Shown here in pieces: positions 9,201 to 17,290 of a DNA stretch of 64,000 nt. The stretch is taken from NCBI GenBank assembly GCA_041281825.1, contig CP166298.1, positions 5,270,001-5,334,000 of the forward strand, read 5' to 3'. The DNA is from Paenibacillus_D tarimensis_A. Its GTDB lineage: Bacteria; Bacillota; Bacilli; Paenibacillales; Paenibacillaceae. Made by a program: the position numbers and the translations under genes. Under the pieces are notes generated by a model. It saw only the letters and a program-made list of their open reading frames with translations, made no database searches and had not been told where the DNA came from. Numbering within the stretch: position 1 is the stretch's first letter; each line of letters begins with the position of its first letter.

Positions 9201-9539
9201 GTCGCCGACGATTTGACCAAGGTGGTTCTTGCCGTCCACGTCCCTTAACAATAAAGCATCGGAAGTAACGGCTTCCCCTCCGTCCATTCCGGCTTGGGTG
9301 ATACCGACAGAGCTGTTTTCGCCGGTAATCGTAGGCTTGTAACCCGCTACCGTCGTCACAGGACTTGTCGTTTTCGTCACCGTTGCATCCGTTACCCCGT
9401 TAAAATCGTCATTGATTAAGGCGGTGTTCCCGGTTGGCACGGGCACGGCAGCCGTTATTTTGCTATCTGTATGGGGAAAGGACGCAAATAATAAAAGTGC
9501 GCACAATGCAATTTTTAGCAAGCTTTTCAATCGTACCAC
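3294..9539 (-). CDS. Giant secreted pectinesterase-rhamnogalacturonan acetylesterase with FIVAR-dockerin and SLH-like modules
   Basis: Up to 2081 residues. Order: signal peptide (1-30); concanavalin-like module (about 40-290); four FN3 domains (291-652); pectinesterase (about 657-995, motifs GFQDTL, GDYIFGN, LGRPWRPY); FIVAR-like helices (1017-1090); two-repeat type I dockerin (1093-1151, DVNKDGEINIADV and DINMDGKIDIQDL); beta-sandwich module (1160-1336); SGNH/GDSL acetylesterase (1345-1575, GDSTV, SMGGRS, GHND, DGTHY); degenerate SLH-like segment (1585-1815); two near-identical 71-residue Ig-like repeats and a final Ig/HYR-like domain. It should demethylate pectin and deacetylate rhamnogalacturonan outside the cell. 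The open frame starts with GTG at 9539, but TTG at 9530 (MKSLLKIALC) is better spaced from AAGGAAGG. It lies 77 bp after the cohesin-bearing enzyme. The SLH call is weaker than the rest. Confidence 0.9.
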   Translation of the reverse strand: MVRLKSLLKIALCALLLFASFPHTDSKITAAVPVPTGNTALINDDFNGVTDATVTKTTSPVTTVAGYKPTITGENSSVGITQAGMDGGEAVTSDALLLRDVDGKNHLGQIVGDGSGYTAITKSLGENVRDGILTIEQDMYFFGDTTVPNGTNDISRGRTVLRLSGGLNDENRSSDILLQVDLKNAKIAWRDSTGVYTDITPDKVSNGVWYHLKAVVNFATLRVDYYVTKASDGTVVGELAGQRFSLKTLGDAPTDYAVAKSYLATTGGTTAQNLLLDNIIVYKPNTLPDAPVWVSLTPYDSKVKLLWNAAKNAVSYSIQRSTTSGGPYTTIASEIPLSQLDYYDATVTNETTYYYKISAVNSFGNSDSEERSVTPTASAALPPPPANIAVTARDSAASISWSQVSSATQYTLKRSESPEGPYTTLSSTLPYTQTSYYDSGLSNGTTYYYTLASQAPDGTPGDDSAPVMAKPTAPFASPSNVAATVSDSQVTLIWESVSGAVHYSVKRSTISGGPYETIAANVVPTEYTDTTAVNGTTYYYVVSASDGQLESMNSLQVAASPASIPAGTPDAPGGLTVKPGDGKVELHWNAVSGADSYTVKRADSFAGPYTVWNAGLTETAAVDETAMNGTTYYYIVTATNANGEGASTQPAIATPAPMIVVAKDGTGDFTSVQDAVNSIPSNNTVRTVIYIKNGVYKEKILVNKPYVSFVGESRDGTVLTYDDYACKEDPTGSPSSESFCRTLPAGTLILGTGKSYSVSVTGTHFTADSLTFQNTAYPRTVVAPAVALSVTGDRAVFTNVKVLGFQDTLYAGNGRQYYKNVIIEGDGDYIFGNAPAVFDSSEIKFVGKAGGHVTAASTDSTSEFGYVFLNSRLTRGTSALKSSVTVGTWDSSWDIDANISATDSTADLGRPWRPYANVKYINTWMDTHIKAVGWNNWGNASNEATARYGEYNSSGPGANAKDRYSWTKQLTADEANGYTPQQILAGSDGWDPTLISALPGQVVQKVPSGPVGNTDTSLLHFLIVNAEAAALAAAEGTGAGEYPSGTVAILQSAIQAAKAVENNGDSTQEEIDQAALDLNQAIQEFNNAVNLNYDPMDVNKDGEINIADVGWIANYFGKSSTDSDWDLVKAGDINMDGKIDIQDLTAIAALIQNVPDQVEQTSYKFNFTNEAKDGYTSVVYDNGVPLYNTSAGYGFVQETSAMPARQVHTAQITSDGTGFVISEPQFSDQSSTNYNHYGMAFRIQAPPGAYRVYVKTTSTVADTTVSVSGMQTSRILRGGFWDAAKLVPIRNSMTASGNEWTYNFVNGRNFIDIEIEPNKVNTPVGVQEIVLTPIAPEPRPAGTLPTIFTLGDSTVKSYTFDEAPMSGWGQVFDNMFDLSKVNVVNYSMGGRSFKSAYTEGRFNDILMTGKVGDYVLVQFGHNDESTDENSRFGRGATEEMYETYIKEIYIPAIRARGMIPVLITPMSRVNGAAQPGHVYTNSFKNRLFPDIMKEAAEELGVTLIDLNAESVKYYNDIGVEATTAIVMSIEAGETPGKTNDGSYANGHPANKIDGTHYKEALAKQFARIVVTEIAGKGAAGDPKAANIASYLKQDVKTAVATGDWTNVYTEMANDTTTGAGSYYRNQIEKLLQIGVMHKDSNGNFNPDLNMTVGEFIAAISAIMEVESSALAGYPNGELTREVMGAILDDAYRARFGTAKPKYMTDYNGTTAVPGSPDYDPNLDAGAKGVMYYPLVSYEQLTDTAEISPDLVDKVKDAYELGLIRSEKGIARGQMINGTELEPKKTVVREKAAKALYFMWVLVHEVNVENDLVTVYNIDNVAPTATVDYNTTELTNQDVVATITPSEAVTITNNGGSSSYTFTENGSFTFEFVDAAGNTGSATATVSNIDKVVPTATVDYSTTAPTNQDVVATITPSETVTITNNGGSSSYTFTENGSFTFEFVDEAGNPGTATAIAANIDTIAPVLTLTPSTQTLWPANQKLVTVTMSVYGEDEGSGVSTIVLTSITSNETDEGDGDTADDIAGADIGTFDTEFQLRAERSGKGQGRIYLITYTITDLAGNQSTATVEITVPHNNSDRPVE
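3669..4094 (-). repeat. Two tandem 213-bp coding repeats (Ig-like modules)
   Basis: Two exactly phased 71-codon copies (3882-4094 and 3669-3881) share long identical stretches, for example SSSYTFTENGSFTFEF. Near-identity at DNA level suggests a recent duplication and possible copy-number change by slippage or recombination. Confidence 0.8.
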
Positions 9540-9558
9540 TTCCTTCCTTATTGTGTGA

Positions 9559-9586
9559 CACCGCGCGAGGCTCCCAGCGCGCGGTG
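9559..9586. other. GC-rich hairpin between the two giant pectinase genes
   Basis: Perfect 9-bp arms CACCGCGCG (9559-9567) and CGCGCGGTG (9578-9586) with a 10-nt loop lie in the 77-bp gap. No T-run follows on the minus strand (TCACACAATAAGG), so it is not a standard terminator. An mRNA processing or stabilising hairpin that sets the ratio of the two partners is a reasonable guess. Confidence 0.55.
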
Positions 9587-9616
9587 CTTGGTGTAATTCG
9601 AATCCATCAAACCCGC

Positions 9617-12600
9617 TTAAGGAACAACTTGTATCACGGGTTGAAAGGTCTGCAACACGGTAAAGCTTTGAGCCGCCCCGTTGGAGGCTTTAAAGGAAGT
9701 GAAATCAAGCATTGCTGCAACCGTAGTCGAGACCGGCTTCGCTTGAAACTTCAACTCGATGATATCGCCGTCGGACGTTACCGCGCCGGCAGATCCCAGA
9801 CTGGTTGCAATAATCCTCACCTGGCCCGGAACGTCCGTCTTCTGAGCGATAATCTGGAAGTCCGATTTGAGCGAATGGGCAGAGACGAATTCTACAGCGT
9901 CCGTCCCGAATTGCAATGTGAAATCCACTGCATACACCGACGAGTATGGAGAGGACGATACACGGCTTAACCCTACCCGGTAGCTGAACTCCTGACCCGA
10001 AGATACATCCGCAGGTCCGTCCAGTGTTGCCATCGGCACGTCGCCAAGGATTCCCGTTTGCCCGCTGATGAATACATAGATGCTTCCTTGAACGCCGCTG
10101 CCGTCTTTAGCGGTTGCGACAACCTTGACGATTCCGTTATTCGTCGCGGTAAGCTGTCCGTCCGTAGTAATCGTCGCCTTGCTCGTAGGCGTAACTCCGT
10201 TTATCTCAAACACTTCCCATGCAACCGACGGGTTTGCAGCATTGCTTGGAAGAACCGATGCCTGCAAGGACAGCGATCCATTCTTCGATGTGATCGCATT
10301 CACTCCGCCCGTCGCGATGACCGAGATGGAGGATACCCGCACGACGGCAATCGGAGCTGTGTCAATCAACCCGATCGACTCTTTCGGATTCCATCCGTCG
10401 GAACCTCCTAGTGTGGACTCAATCGTGTATTGAGCCGCTTCCTCCGCTGTCAATTGCGTCGACCAGTTAACCCGTCCGACTGGGTTTGCTCCCGGACCGT
10501 AACTCGCGTATTCGGATAAGCGGGCGGTCTTCGAACGGCCATCAACCCATTCGTTCCAGCCTGTAGCCCGGATATGCTCACCAAGGTAGTTATTGATATA
10601 CGTAGAGCTGCCGTAATCTCTCCATGGTCTGCCGAGGTCTACCGTTCCGGCAGGCGCATCTGCGCTGGCAGTCAATTGATTGTTGATAAACACGTATCCC
10701 GGTTGGTCCTTCTCCGTGGATGGCGCTGTCACGTAGCCGGGGCCAACGCTGTGAATGACGTTATTCTCGAATACGATCGCAGAGTTTCCGAAAATAAAGT
10801 CGACGGTCCCTTCAATATGGCTGTCTACAAAATACTGTCGCCCCCTATTGGTCTCCAGCGTATCCTGGTAGCCTAACAGCTTAACGTTGCGGTAAATCCC
10901 CCGGTCGCCTTCCGCATAAAGCGCGACGGCTTGTCCGGCAGTCCGTCCGGCATCGTTCTGAACCGTCATATTTTCCATCGTAAAGTCGGTTCCCTGCACC
11001 CTCAGCGTATAACTGTTGCTTGTACCGAGCGGCTTCCCGTCGGGACCGATCGTACTTGCGGAATCTCCATTGACCAGAACGGTTCCTTCCCGGCTTTCCC
11101 CGATCATCATAATCATTTTTTTCGTCGAGGGAATAAGTACCTTCTCGTTGTAGATACCGTTCTTCACTTTAATGATCGTAAGCTTCGTGCTGTTGTCCGT
11201 AACGGCATTGATCGCATCCGCTATTGTGGTGAATTGCCCGCTTCCGTCCTTGGCAACAACAAGCAATGTACCCGGCACTGTCTTCACCGGCAAGGAATGA
11301 TAGCTCATGCCTTTCTCATTGCGCGCCGCAACTGCGTAATAGTAAGCTGTGTCATTGGCCAGACCTGGATCGGTGAACGATAGTCCTGTCACTTGATCGG
11401 CGATCACCGAGTACGGACCGTTCTTGTCCGTGGCGCGAACGACCTGATAGTCGGCAGCCCCGCTGACCGCGTTCCACGTCAACTGAACCTCCATATCGCC
11501 CGGGTCCACTTTGACGCCGTCCGGCACACCCGGCTGGCCAGTATTCCGCACGGGACGAGCCGCTGCAACGGCGGATTCCAAGCCGGTACCCGACTCGTTA
11601 GCGCCAGATACTTTGTAGTAATAAGGCTGACCGTTCACTACGTTCGTGTCGGTGTAATTCGTTCCTGATAAATTTTCAGCGATAATCGTATATGGACCCT
11701 CTATGTCCGTGGCGCGTTTCAGCACATAACGGTTGGCTTCCGCTGCAGGCGTCCAATTCAGCGTCACTTGGGCGTTGCCCGCCTCCGCTGTCAAGCCAGG
11801 CGTACCAATCTGCGCCAAGGCAACGCCGCTCGCAGAAGCCGAGTCTGTACTCTCTCCCGCTACATTCGTAGCCGTTACCGCGAAATATTGGGTTACGCCG
11901 TTCGGCACGCCGCCCATCCGGAAAGCTGTTTCCGTAATATCGGAAGCAACGACCTCGTACGGTCCCGCAGGGTCGGCCGCCTTCTTCACCGTATAGAAAT
12001 TCACGTTGTCCACGGCGTTCCAGCTCAAATCCAATTGCGAATCCCTGCTTTTCACGCTCAGTTCCGCAGGCGCCGCAGGCTTTGGAGCGGATGCCGACGG
12101 GGTGACTTGTACCTGGTTGGAATTGGCGGATTCGCCGCCGACTCCGTTGGCCGTAACGACGTAGAAGTACGTTGTCTCATTCGTTACGGTATTATCGATA
12201 AATGAAGTATCCAGCCATTCGGATTGGATGGTTGTATAAGGGCCTCCGTCCGTTTCGCTTCGCTTCACGTTGTACGAGGTCGCCCCTTCTACAGCCGGCC
12301 ATTTCAACTCGACAGCGCCATTGCCCTGCACCGCCGTCACTCCTGAAGGAGCGGCAACCGGCTCTACATACACCTTCATGTTATCCCAATAGGGGCTTCC
12401 CGTTCCTGTGCCCGGTGTGGAGAAATGAATGCGGCCGATGCCCTTTGCCTGCGTATCCGACAGGGCCGTACTCTCGAAATCAATTTCCGGCGTCACCGAA
12501 GGAACGCCATCCACATAAATCTTCGCTTTACCCGTCAGTACATTCGCTTCGATCTTGATGTGGATCCATTGATTTAATGCCGGCGTCTCGTTCGTCACCT

Positions 12601-15520
12601 TGATATACGTTCCGCGATGGTTGACGACAAATACATTAGTGCTCTCACCGGCCGGCTTGCGTATTTCCAGAGACAACGGCGTTCTGGCGCCGTCTTGCGT
12701 CTGCAGCTGAAGCAGACCGGCAGAGCCGATAACCTTATCCTGCATGTAATCCGCTTCGATAATAACGGTCCCCATCTGCGGAGCAAAGACTTTCGCCCCT
12801 TTGGTGTTTACCGTACCTGTGTCATATATCTGCATCGCTTGACTCGAGCTGTTTCCCGTACTCGTTCCCGGAACCGCCTGCGTGATCACTTTATTGGTTT
12901 CTGTCGCCGGAATCGGACTGACCTGAGTATAGCCCGCCGGTATTTCGTCTATGGTGTCTTCTTCAAAATCGTCGGAGACGAGCCAGATCGTCTCGGCAGC
13001 GCCTGTAGGCGTTACACTGACCTCTGTCGAATCGAAGCTTTCGCCGCTCGAGTTTACCGCAGTAACAACATAGAAATATGTTTTGCCTGCAATCAGGTTC
13101 GTATCGGTAAAAGACGGGGGCGTCACGTTGGACGCGATCGTCGTGTAAGGCCCGCCCGGAACATCGCCTCGTTTGATGTTATAGCCAGTTGCCACACTTA
13201 CAGGGGACCAGCTCAATCCCGCGCTCTTATCTCCTGCCGATGCTTCCAATGCCTGCGGAGGCGTCGGGAAATCTGCGGCCAGCGCATTAAGCTCCACCCC
13301 GCTGAATAGAGACGAGTTGTATTTATTCACATCGTCTTCCTTCTTGCCTGCGTCCGCCGCCAAGCCGAAATAGACCGTGTCCGACATCGGCAAGTCTATG
13401 GCAGCAACCTGCTTCCAGGTTGTCTTGTCTTCGGATATCAGTCCTGTCAACTGGCTCCCGATCCGGACAAGCTTCACCCAATAAGGCACCGAAATGAATT
13501 CATCCGGCTCCACCCTTACCGATTGTCCGCCTTCCGCCTGGCGGCTGATCAGAACGCCTTTCCTGCCAAATTTCACATATGGTATCGCTAGCGTGGCCAT
13601 CCTGGAGGACGGGTCCATCGTTTCGCGAATCATAACCCCCGCTTTCGCGTTGTCATCCGTTGCTGTAACACGATCGATTCGGGCGATGATTTCCCCGTTT
13701 CCTTGTAACGTCTGATACGCGAAGTGAAACGCATCGGCAGTGCTGCCCGGGATTTTCAAGCCAGGGTCGCCGCCGATTCTCCCTGCAGATTTGACCGTTA
13801 CGGTCTGCGCGTCGCCTTCCAACTGCGTATGGCCTGGGATGCCGACAGGTCCTATATCCTGCGATTGCCAAGGATCGATCGGACCTGTTCGGTTGACGTG
13901 AACAGCCACATTGTCCGAATGGGTCGACAACCCGGCGTTGTCCGTAGCGCGAACGACCAGGAAATGGGTGCCGTCGGTTACGTTATTCCATTCAAAGCTG
14001 TACGGAGCCGCCCGATCCTCCGCTACGGCAATGCCGTCGACAATTAACTCCACCTTATCAATCCCGTCGCTGTCGGAAGCGGCAGCATCCACCGTGATAT
14101 TGCTTCCCTCTTCTTTCAAGGCGTTGTTCACGGGAGAAGTGATCGAGACGATCGGATTATCCGTATTTTTGTTATCGGCGTTGCCTTTCACAATCAAGTC
14201 GTGAAGATATACTTCCAAATTCGTGTACCCTTCCGGAGACAAATTCGTCAGGTTTCGGTCATCCGGATCAGCCGGGGATAAGCCGTTTGCCAGTTCCCAT
14301 TCGTCATCCATGCCGTCATGATCCTCATCAACCACAGTTGCGACGACCGTCGGATAATCGGGATATCCCCCCACCTCAAGCGGCGAGTTGATGTGCTGGC
14401 CGGTTCTGTTCTTCACATCCTGAACGACCCGGGCGTCGATCGCGTCGCGCTTCGGCAAGATAGCTCCCGCACCTGCGAGGACATGATGGTATGCGTCTTG
14501 AGCAGATTCAGGCACGTATCCGCCCTCAACCTGCACAGGCTGAGACAGCTTCGAGGCGTCGTCCTGCACGTTGGACACGCCAAGCCAGTTGTCTGCAGTG
14601 ACGGCAGCGTCGCCGTCCATAATATTCCCGCCTACATACATTTGGCTGGACGAGCTGACTTCATTGAATATTTCGCTGCGCACATTATAATAAGTGTTCG
14701 GACCATACTTGTAATAGTTATTATTCAGGTTGTACTGCCCCGTGCCGCCGCCATAAGCGGAAAAGAGACCCCAGTTGTAAATCACGTTATTCGTCGACTC
14801 TACAATGTCATACACAGGATCTCCCCCCGAGAATCTCGGGTTGCGGCTCAGGTTATGAGCAATGAGGTTGTTAAGAAAGCTGGCATGGTTTCCGCCCCAG
14901 ATGCCTGCATAACCGTGACGCCCCTTTTCGTGAGAGCTCATCAGCATGCTTTCCTCGATGATCGACCACTGCACCGTTGTGTTGTAATTGTTGTAAAGGC
15001 TAAGCACCTCATCGACAGACCAACTGAAGGAGCTGTGATCGATGATGATGTTCTTGCGATTGCGAAACCCGAAAGCATCGTCCTCGCTGGGTACACGATC
15101 GCCCAAGCGGAAACGCATATACCGGATAATGACATTATCGGCTTCAACAACCGTCGTGTAATCGGTTACCGTAATGCCGTCTCCGGGCGCGGTTTGCCCT
15201 GCGATGGTCACATTCGAGCCCTTTATTCTCAGTTTCTCCTTCAAGCGGATCGTTCCTCCGACGCGGAAGACGACCGTCCGGTTATCCTGACTTACCGCAT
15301 CACGCAGCGACCCGGGGATCGGCGCTTCACTGCTCTTGTAATCCTCAAGCGTGGTCACCTCATACACCGCTTGACCACGCCCGCCGCTTACATATTTGCC
15401 CCCGCCTTCAGCACCCGGGAATGCCGGCAGCGCATCGGTTGCCGCTTTGATGTGAGCGCTTACAGGCAACAATGCTGCAAGTAAAGATAAAATAAGAATA
15501 CGTGACAACCATTTCTTCAT
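9617..15520 (-). CDS. Giant secreted pectate lyase-pectinesterase with C-terminal cohesin-like module
   Basis: 1967 residues, ATG at 15520 behind GGGAGG. Order: signal peptide (1-27); PL1-type pectate lyase (about 28-440; FPGAEGGGKYVSGGRG, right-handed helix repeats, then a DEDHDGMDDEWE calcium-type segment); Ig-like domain (455-545); DUF1349-like module (547-750); FN3; concanavalin-like module (843-1053); four FN3; pectinesterase (about 1417-1715; GYQDTL, VDFIFGN, LGRPWRDY); Big_2-like domain (1720-1820); cohesin-like beta domain (1825-1967; VYAVDFTLQFG, AVEFVSA, GDIIELKFQAK). It joins de-esterification and lyase cleavage of homogalacturonan in one chain. It is the upstream partner of the dockerin-bearing enzyme, and the matched modules suggest binding. 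The catalytic calls are strong; the cohesin call is by motif pattern only. Confidence 0.9.
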   Translation of the reverse strand: MKKWLSRILILSLLAALLPVSAHIKAATDALPAFPGAEGGGKYVSGGRGQAVYEVTTLEDYKSSEAPIPGSLRDAVSQDNRTVVFRVGGTIRLKEKLRIKGSNVTIAGQTAPGDGITVTDYTTVVEADNVIIRYMRFRLGDRVPSEDDAFGFRNRKNIIIDHSSFSWSVDEVLSLYNNYNTTVQWSIIEESMLMSSHEKGRHGYAGIWGGNHASFLNNLIAHNLSRNPRFSGGDPVYDIVESTNNVIYNWGLFSAYGGGTGQYNLNNNYYKYGPNTYYNVRSEIFNEVSSSSQMYVGGNIMDGDAAVTADNWLGVSNVQDDASKLSQPVQVEGGYVPESAQDAYHHVLAGAGAILPKRDAIDARVVQDVKNRTGQHINSPLEVGGYPDYPTVVATVVDEDHDGMDDEWELANGLSPADPDDRNLTNLSPEGYTNLEVYLHDLIVKGNADNKNTDNPIVSITSPVNNALKEEGSNITVDAAASDSDGIDKVELIVDGIAVAEDRAAPYSFEWNNVTDGTHFLVVRATDNAGLSTHSDNVAVHVNRTGPIDPWQSQDIGPVGIPGHTQLEGDAQTVTVKSAGRIGGDPGLKIPGSTADAFHFAYQTLQGNGEIIARIDRVTATDDNAKAGVMIRETMDPSSRMATLAIPYVKFGRKGVLISRQAEGGQSVRVEPDEFISVPYWVKLVRIGSQLTGLISEDKTTWKQVAAIDLPMSDTVYFGLAADAGKKEDDVNKYNSSLFSGVELNALAADFPTPPQALEASAGDKSAGLSWSPVSVATGYNIKRGDVPGGPYTTIASNVTPPSFTDTNLIAGKTYFYVVTAVNSSGESFDSTEVSVTPTGAAETIWLVSDDFEEDTIDEIPAGYTQVSPIPATETNKVITQAVPGTSTGNSSSQAMQIYDTGTVNTKGAKVFAPQMGTVIIEADYMQDKVIGSAGLLQLQTQDGARTPLSLEIRKPAGESTNVFVVNHRGTYIKVTNETPALNQWIHIKIEANVLTGKAKIYVDGVPSVTPEIDFESTALSDTQAKGIGRIHFSTPGTGTGSPYWDNMKVYVEPVAAPSGVTAVQGNGAVELKWPAVEGATSYNVKRSETDGGPYTTIQSEWLDTSFIDNTVTNETTYFYVVTANGVGGESANSNQVQVTPSASAPKPAAPAELSVKSRDSQLDLSWNAVDNVNFYTVKKAADPAGPYEVVASDITETAFRMGGVPNGVTQYFAVTATNVAGESTDSASASGVALAQIGTPGLTAEAGNAQVTLNWTPAAEANRYVLKRATDIEGPYTIIAENLSGTNYTDTNVVNGQPYYYKVSGANESGTGLESAVAAARPVRNTGQPGVPDGVKVDPGDMEVQLTWNAVSGAADYQVVRATDKNGPYSVIADQVTGLSFTDPGLANDTAYYYAVAARNEKGMSYHSLPVKTVPGTLLVVAKDGSGQFTTIADAINAVTDNSTKLTIIKVKNGIYNEKVLIPSTKKMIMMIGESREGTVLVNGDSASTIGPDGKPLGTSNSYTLRVQGTDFTMENMTVQNDAGRTAGQAVALYAEGDRGIYRNVKLLGYQDTLETNRGRQYFVDSHIEGTVDFIFGNSAIVFENNVIHSVGPGYVTAPSTEKDQPGYVFINNQLTASADAPAGTVDLGRPWRDYGSSTYINNYLGEHIRATGWNEWVDGRSKTARLSEYASYGPGANPVGRVNWSTQLTAEEAAQYTIESTLGGSDGWNPKESIGLIDTAPIAVVRVSSISVIATGGVNAITSKNGSLSLQASVLPSNAANPSVAWEVFEINGVTPTSKATITTDGQLTATNNGIVKVVATAKDGSGVQGSIYVFISGQTGILGDVPMATLDGPADVSSGQEFSYRVGLSRVSSSPYSSVYAVDFTLQFGTDAVEFVSAHSLKSDFQIIAQKTDVPGQVRIIATSLGSAGAVTSDGDIIELKFQAKPVSTTVAAMLDFTSFKASNGAAQSFTVLQTFQPVIQVVP

Positions 15521-15758
15521 AACGAACCTCCCAAATAAATATTATATATAATAATCAGAAATGTCCCCGGTCGGAGCTCAGAGAACAATCCTGTCTTCAC
15601 CAAATGATTTCATTCGGTTTTCTTATATCATTATCCGGCAAATCGGTAGTGACAGCTATAATCGCTGCATAATCTGTTTGTCTTTTTACGCCGTTTTCCT
15701 AAGCAATAGCTTCTATATAACTACTTGTGCGCAAACGAACTCCCCTTGATTTTCCATT
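15521..15758. promoter_or_regulatory. Leader/promoter region of the giant pectinase genes
   Basis: About 240 bp of non-coding DNA before the first giant enzyme. It lies beyond the terminator of the solute-binding gene, so the pectinases need their own promoter here. AT-rich words such as TATAATATTT next to the start and GATAATGATATAAG near 15630 (minus strand) are possible -10 elements, but no clear -35 partner was found, as is usual for AraC-activated promoters. Confidence 0.35.
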
Positions 15759-15799
15759 AAAAAGCACCCTATCATCCTCATTCGAGGCGATAGGGTGCT
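15759..15799 (-). terminator. Intrinsic terminator after the solute-binding protein gene
   Basis: Perfect 11-bp arms AGCACCCTATC (15763-15773) and GATAGGGTGCT (15789-15799) start 3 bp after the stop codon. On the minus strand the stem is followed by TTTTTAATGG. It separates the regulator/binding-protein pair from the pectinase genes. Confidence 0.88.
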
Positions 15800-15802
15800 A
15801 TT

Positions 15803-17290
15803 CTACTTATCCTTCCTGTGGTAAGCATCCTCATATTCCCGGATCATCCGGCTGCCTCCGGCTTTTCTCCATCTGTCGATCTCGAGCTTCCATTCTTCTT
15901 CATCGATTTTACCCATAATAAAATTTGTCTGCGCATCCGTAATCATGATGTCAAGCTCCTTGCCCCGATCGGCATACGTTTCTGACTCCAATGTCAGCGC
16001 AGGGTTAGGGATGATATAGTCTTCATTAAGCTGGATAATCTGCTCGTTTTTTCGATACAGATCGGGCTGGTAGATCGGTTTCAAAGCGGGATGGTTGTAT
16101 ATATACGGGAGAGAGTCCCGATATGGCTTCACTTCTTTCAGATCCAGTTCGCGATCAAGAACCTCTGCAGAATCGCCCTTATCTATCCAATGTCGATTTT
16201 GAATGCCTCGATTGAGCACCGTTTGCATATCGGGCTCCAACAGTTTGTCAAGAAAAGCCAATATCTTTAACATTTCCGCTTCTGTCTTCACCGTATCCCT
16301 GGGAATTGCCAAAAATCCGACATTACCCGGTTCGCCAGGGATCCGAATCCCTTCAGCCCCTTCCATCGGAGCCACATCCACAACCGCTGAAGGAACCTGC
16401 ATCGTTAGCTTATCTTGCCAGCTTTGGGCATTCCCTCCGATCACTTGAATGCCTGCTCGGCCCATATCATATAATTTCGAAGTTTCTGTACTATCAACAA
16501 TCGCAAAATCCTCATTAAGCAGCTTCTCTTGATAAAGCCGACGAAACAGCTTCATCGTTTCAAAGAAAGGTTCCGTCATAAATTCGGGCGTGAAGCGGCC
16601 GTTTTCCACCTTCCATTTGTTCGGCCCTCCTTGCGATACGGAAAACCTTGTTAATGTGGAGCTTACATCCTGATTGTATCTTTTCTCCAAAACAATACCG
16701 TACGTATCATTCTTCCCGTTCTTATCCGGATCGCCTATTGTAAGAATTTTTATAACCTCATACCAATCATCCAACGTCTTCGGCAGCTTTAAACCCAAGC
16801 TGTCAAACCAGTCTTTCCGATATTGCACGGAAGCGCGGCCAAAGACGCGGTACAAAGGAACACCGTATATTTTCCCGTCGACAGCGATGTTATCGTAATA
16901 CTGTTTATTTTGTGCAGATAAATGTGGAAAGTCCTTTAAATATGGACCGATCTCCCAAAATTGCCCCACCTTCAGCGTAGCAATGAACGGCGGCATATAG
17001 GTGAGCTTGATCAGTTTTGGCAGATCTCCGGAAGCGATCATCACCTTTACTTTTTCCTCATAGGCCGAGAAGGGAATCCAGCTGATTTGTAAATTGGTGT
17101 TCGTATACGCTTCAATGGCCTTTTCCATCTCATTGTCCTTGGGAGGAACCTCTCCCACTTGACTGACCACGATCGAAATAGATACGTTTTGAGCGGCATC
17201 TTCCGCTGCCGGCCTCGTCCTCTCGCTGCATGCCGGCAGCACAACAGAGAATACAAGCAAGCTGACCAGGAACATCAAATATCGTTTCAT
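15803..17290 (-). CDS. LplA/YtcQ-type extracellular solute-binding lipoprotein, no permease partner
   Basis: 495 residues with a lipoprotein signal (MKRYLMFLVSLL, lipobox LPAC) and the body of the large sugar-binding proteins that serve CUT1-type oligosaccharide importers in bacilli (VSQVGEVPPKDNEMEKAI, GVPLYRVFGRASVQYRKDW, YGIVLEKRYN). The length fits the LplA/YtcQ group. It overlaps the regulator gene upstream by 4 bp (ATGA), so the two are co-translated. No permease genes follow; a terminator does. It may share permeases encoded elsewhere (for example those at 35.9-37.7 kb) or feed ligand to the membrane-bound regulator. A pectin or rhamnogalacturonan oligosaccharide ligand is inferred from the neighbours only. 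Confidence 0.85.
   Translation of the reverse strand: MKRYLMFLVSLLVFSVVLPACSERTRPAAEDAAQNVSISIVVSQVGEVPPKDNEMEKAIEAYTNTNLQISWIPFSAYEEKVKVMIASGDLPKLIKLTYMPPFIATLKVGQFWEIGPYLKDFPHLSAQNKQYYDNIAVDGKIYGVPLYRVFGRASVQYRKDWFDSLGLKLPKTLDDWYEVIKILTIGDPDKNGKNDTYGIVLEKRYNQDVSSTLTRFSVSQGGPNKWKVENGRFTPEFMTEPFFETMKLFRRLYQEKLLNEDFAIVDSTETSKLYDMGRAGIQVIGGNAQSWQDKLTMQVPSAVVDVAPMEGAEGIRIPGEPGNVGFLAIPRDTVKTEAEMLKILAFLDKLLEPDMQTVLNRGIQNRHWIDKGDSAEVLDRELDLKEVKPYRDSLPYIYNHPALKPIYQPDLYRKNEQIIQLNEDYIIPNPALTLESETYADRGKELDIMITDAQTNFIMGKIDEEEWKLEIDRWRKAGGSRMIREYEDAYHRKDK

Noticed and set aside
14318..15484. Long plus-strand open frame opposite the pectate lyase
   Set aside because: It lies fully antisense to clear pectate lyase sequence, has no ribosome binding site or family pattern, and is explained by GC-biased third positions of the true gene.
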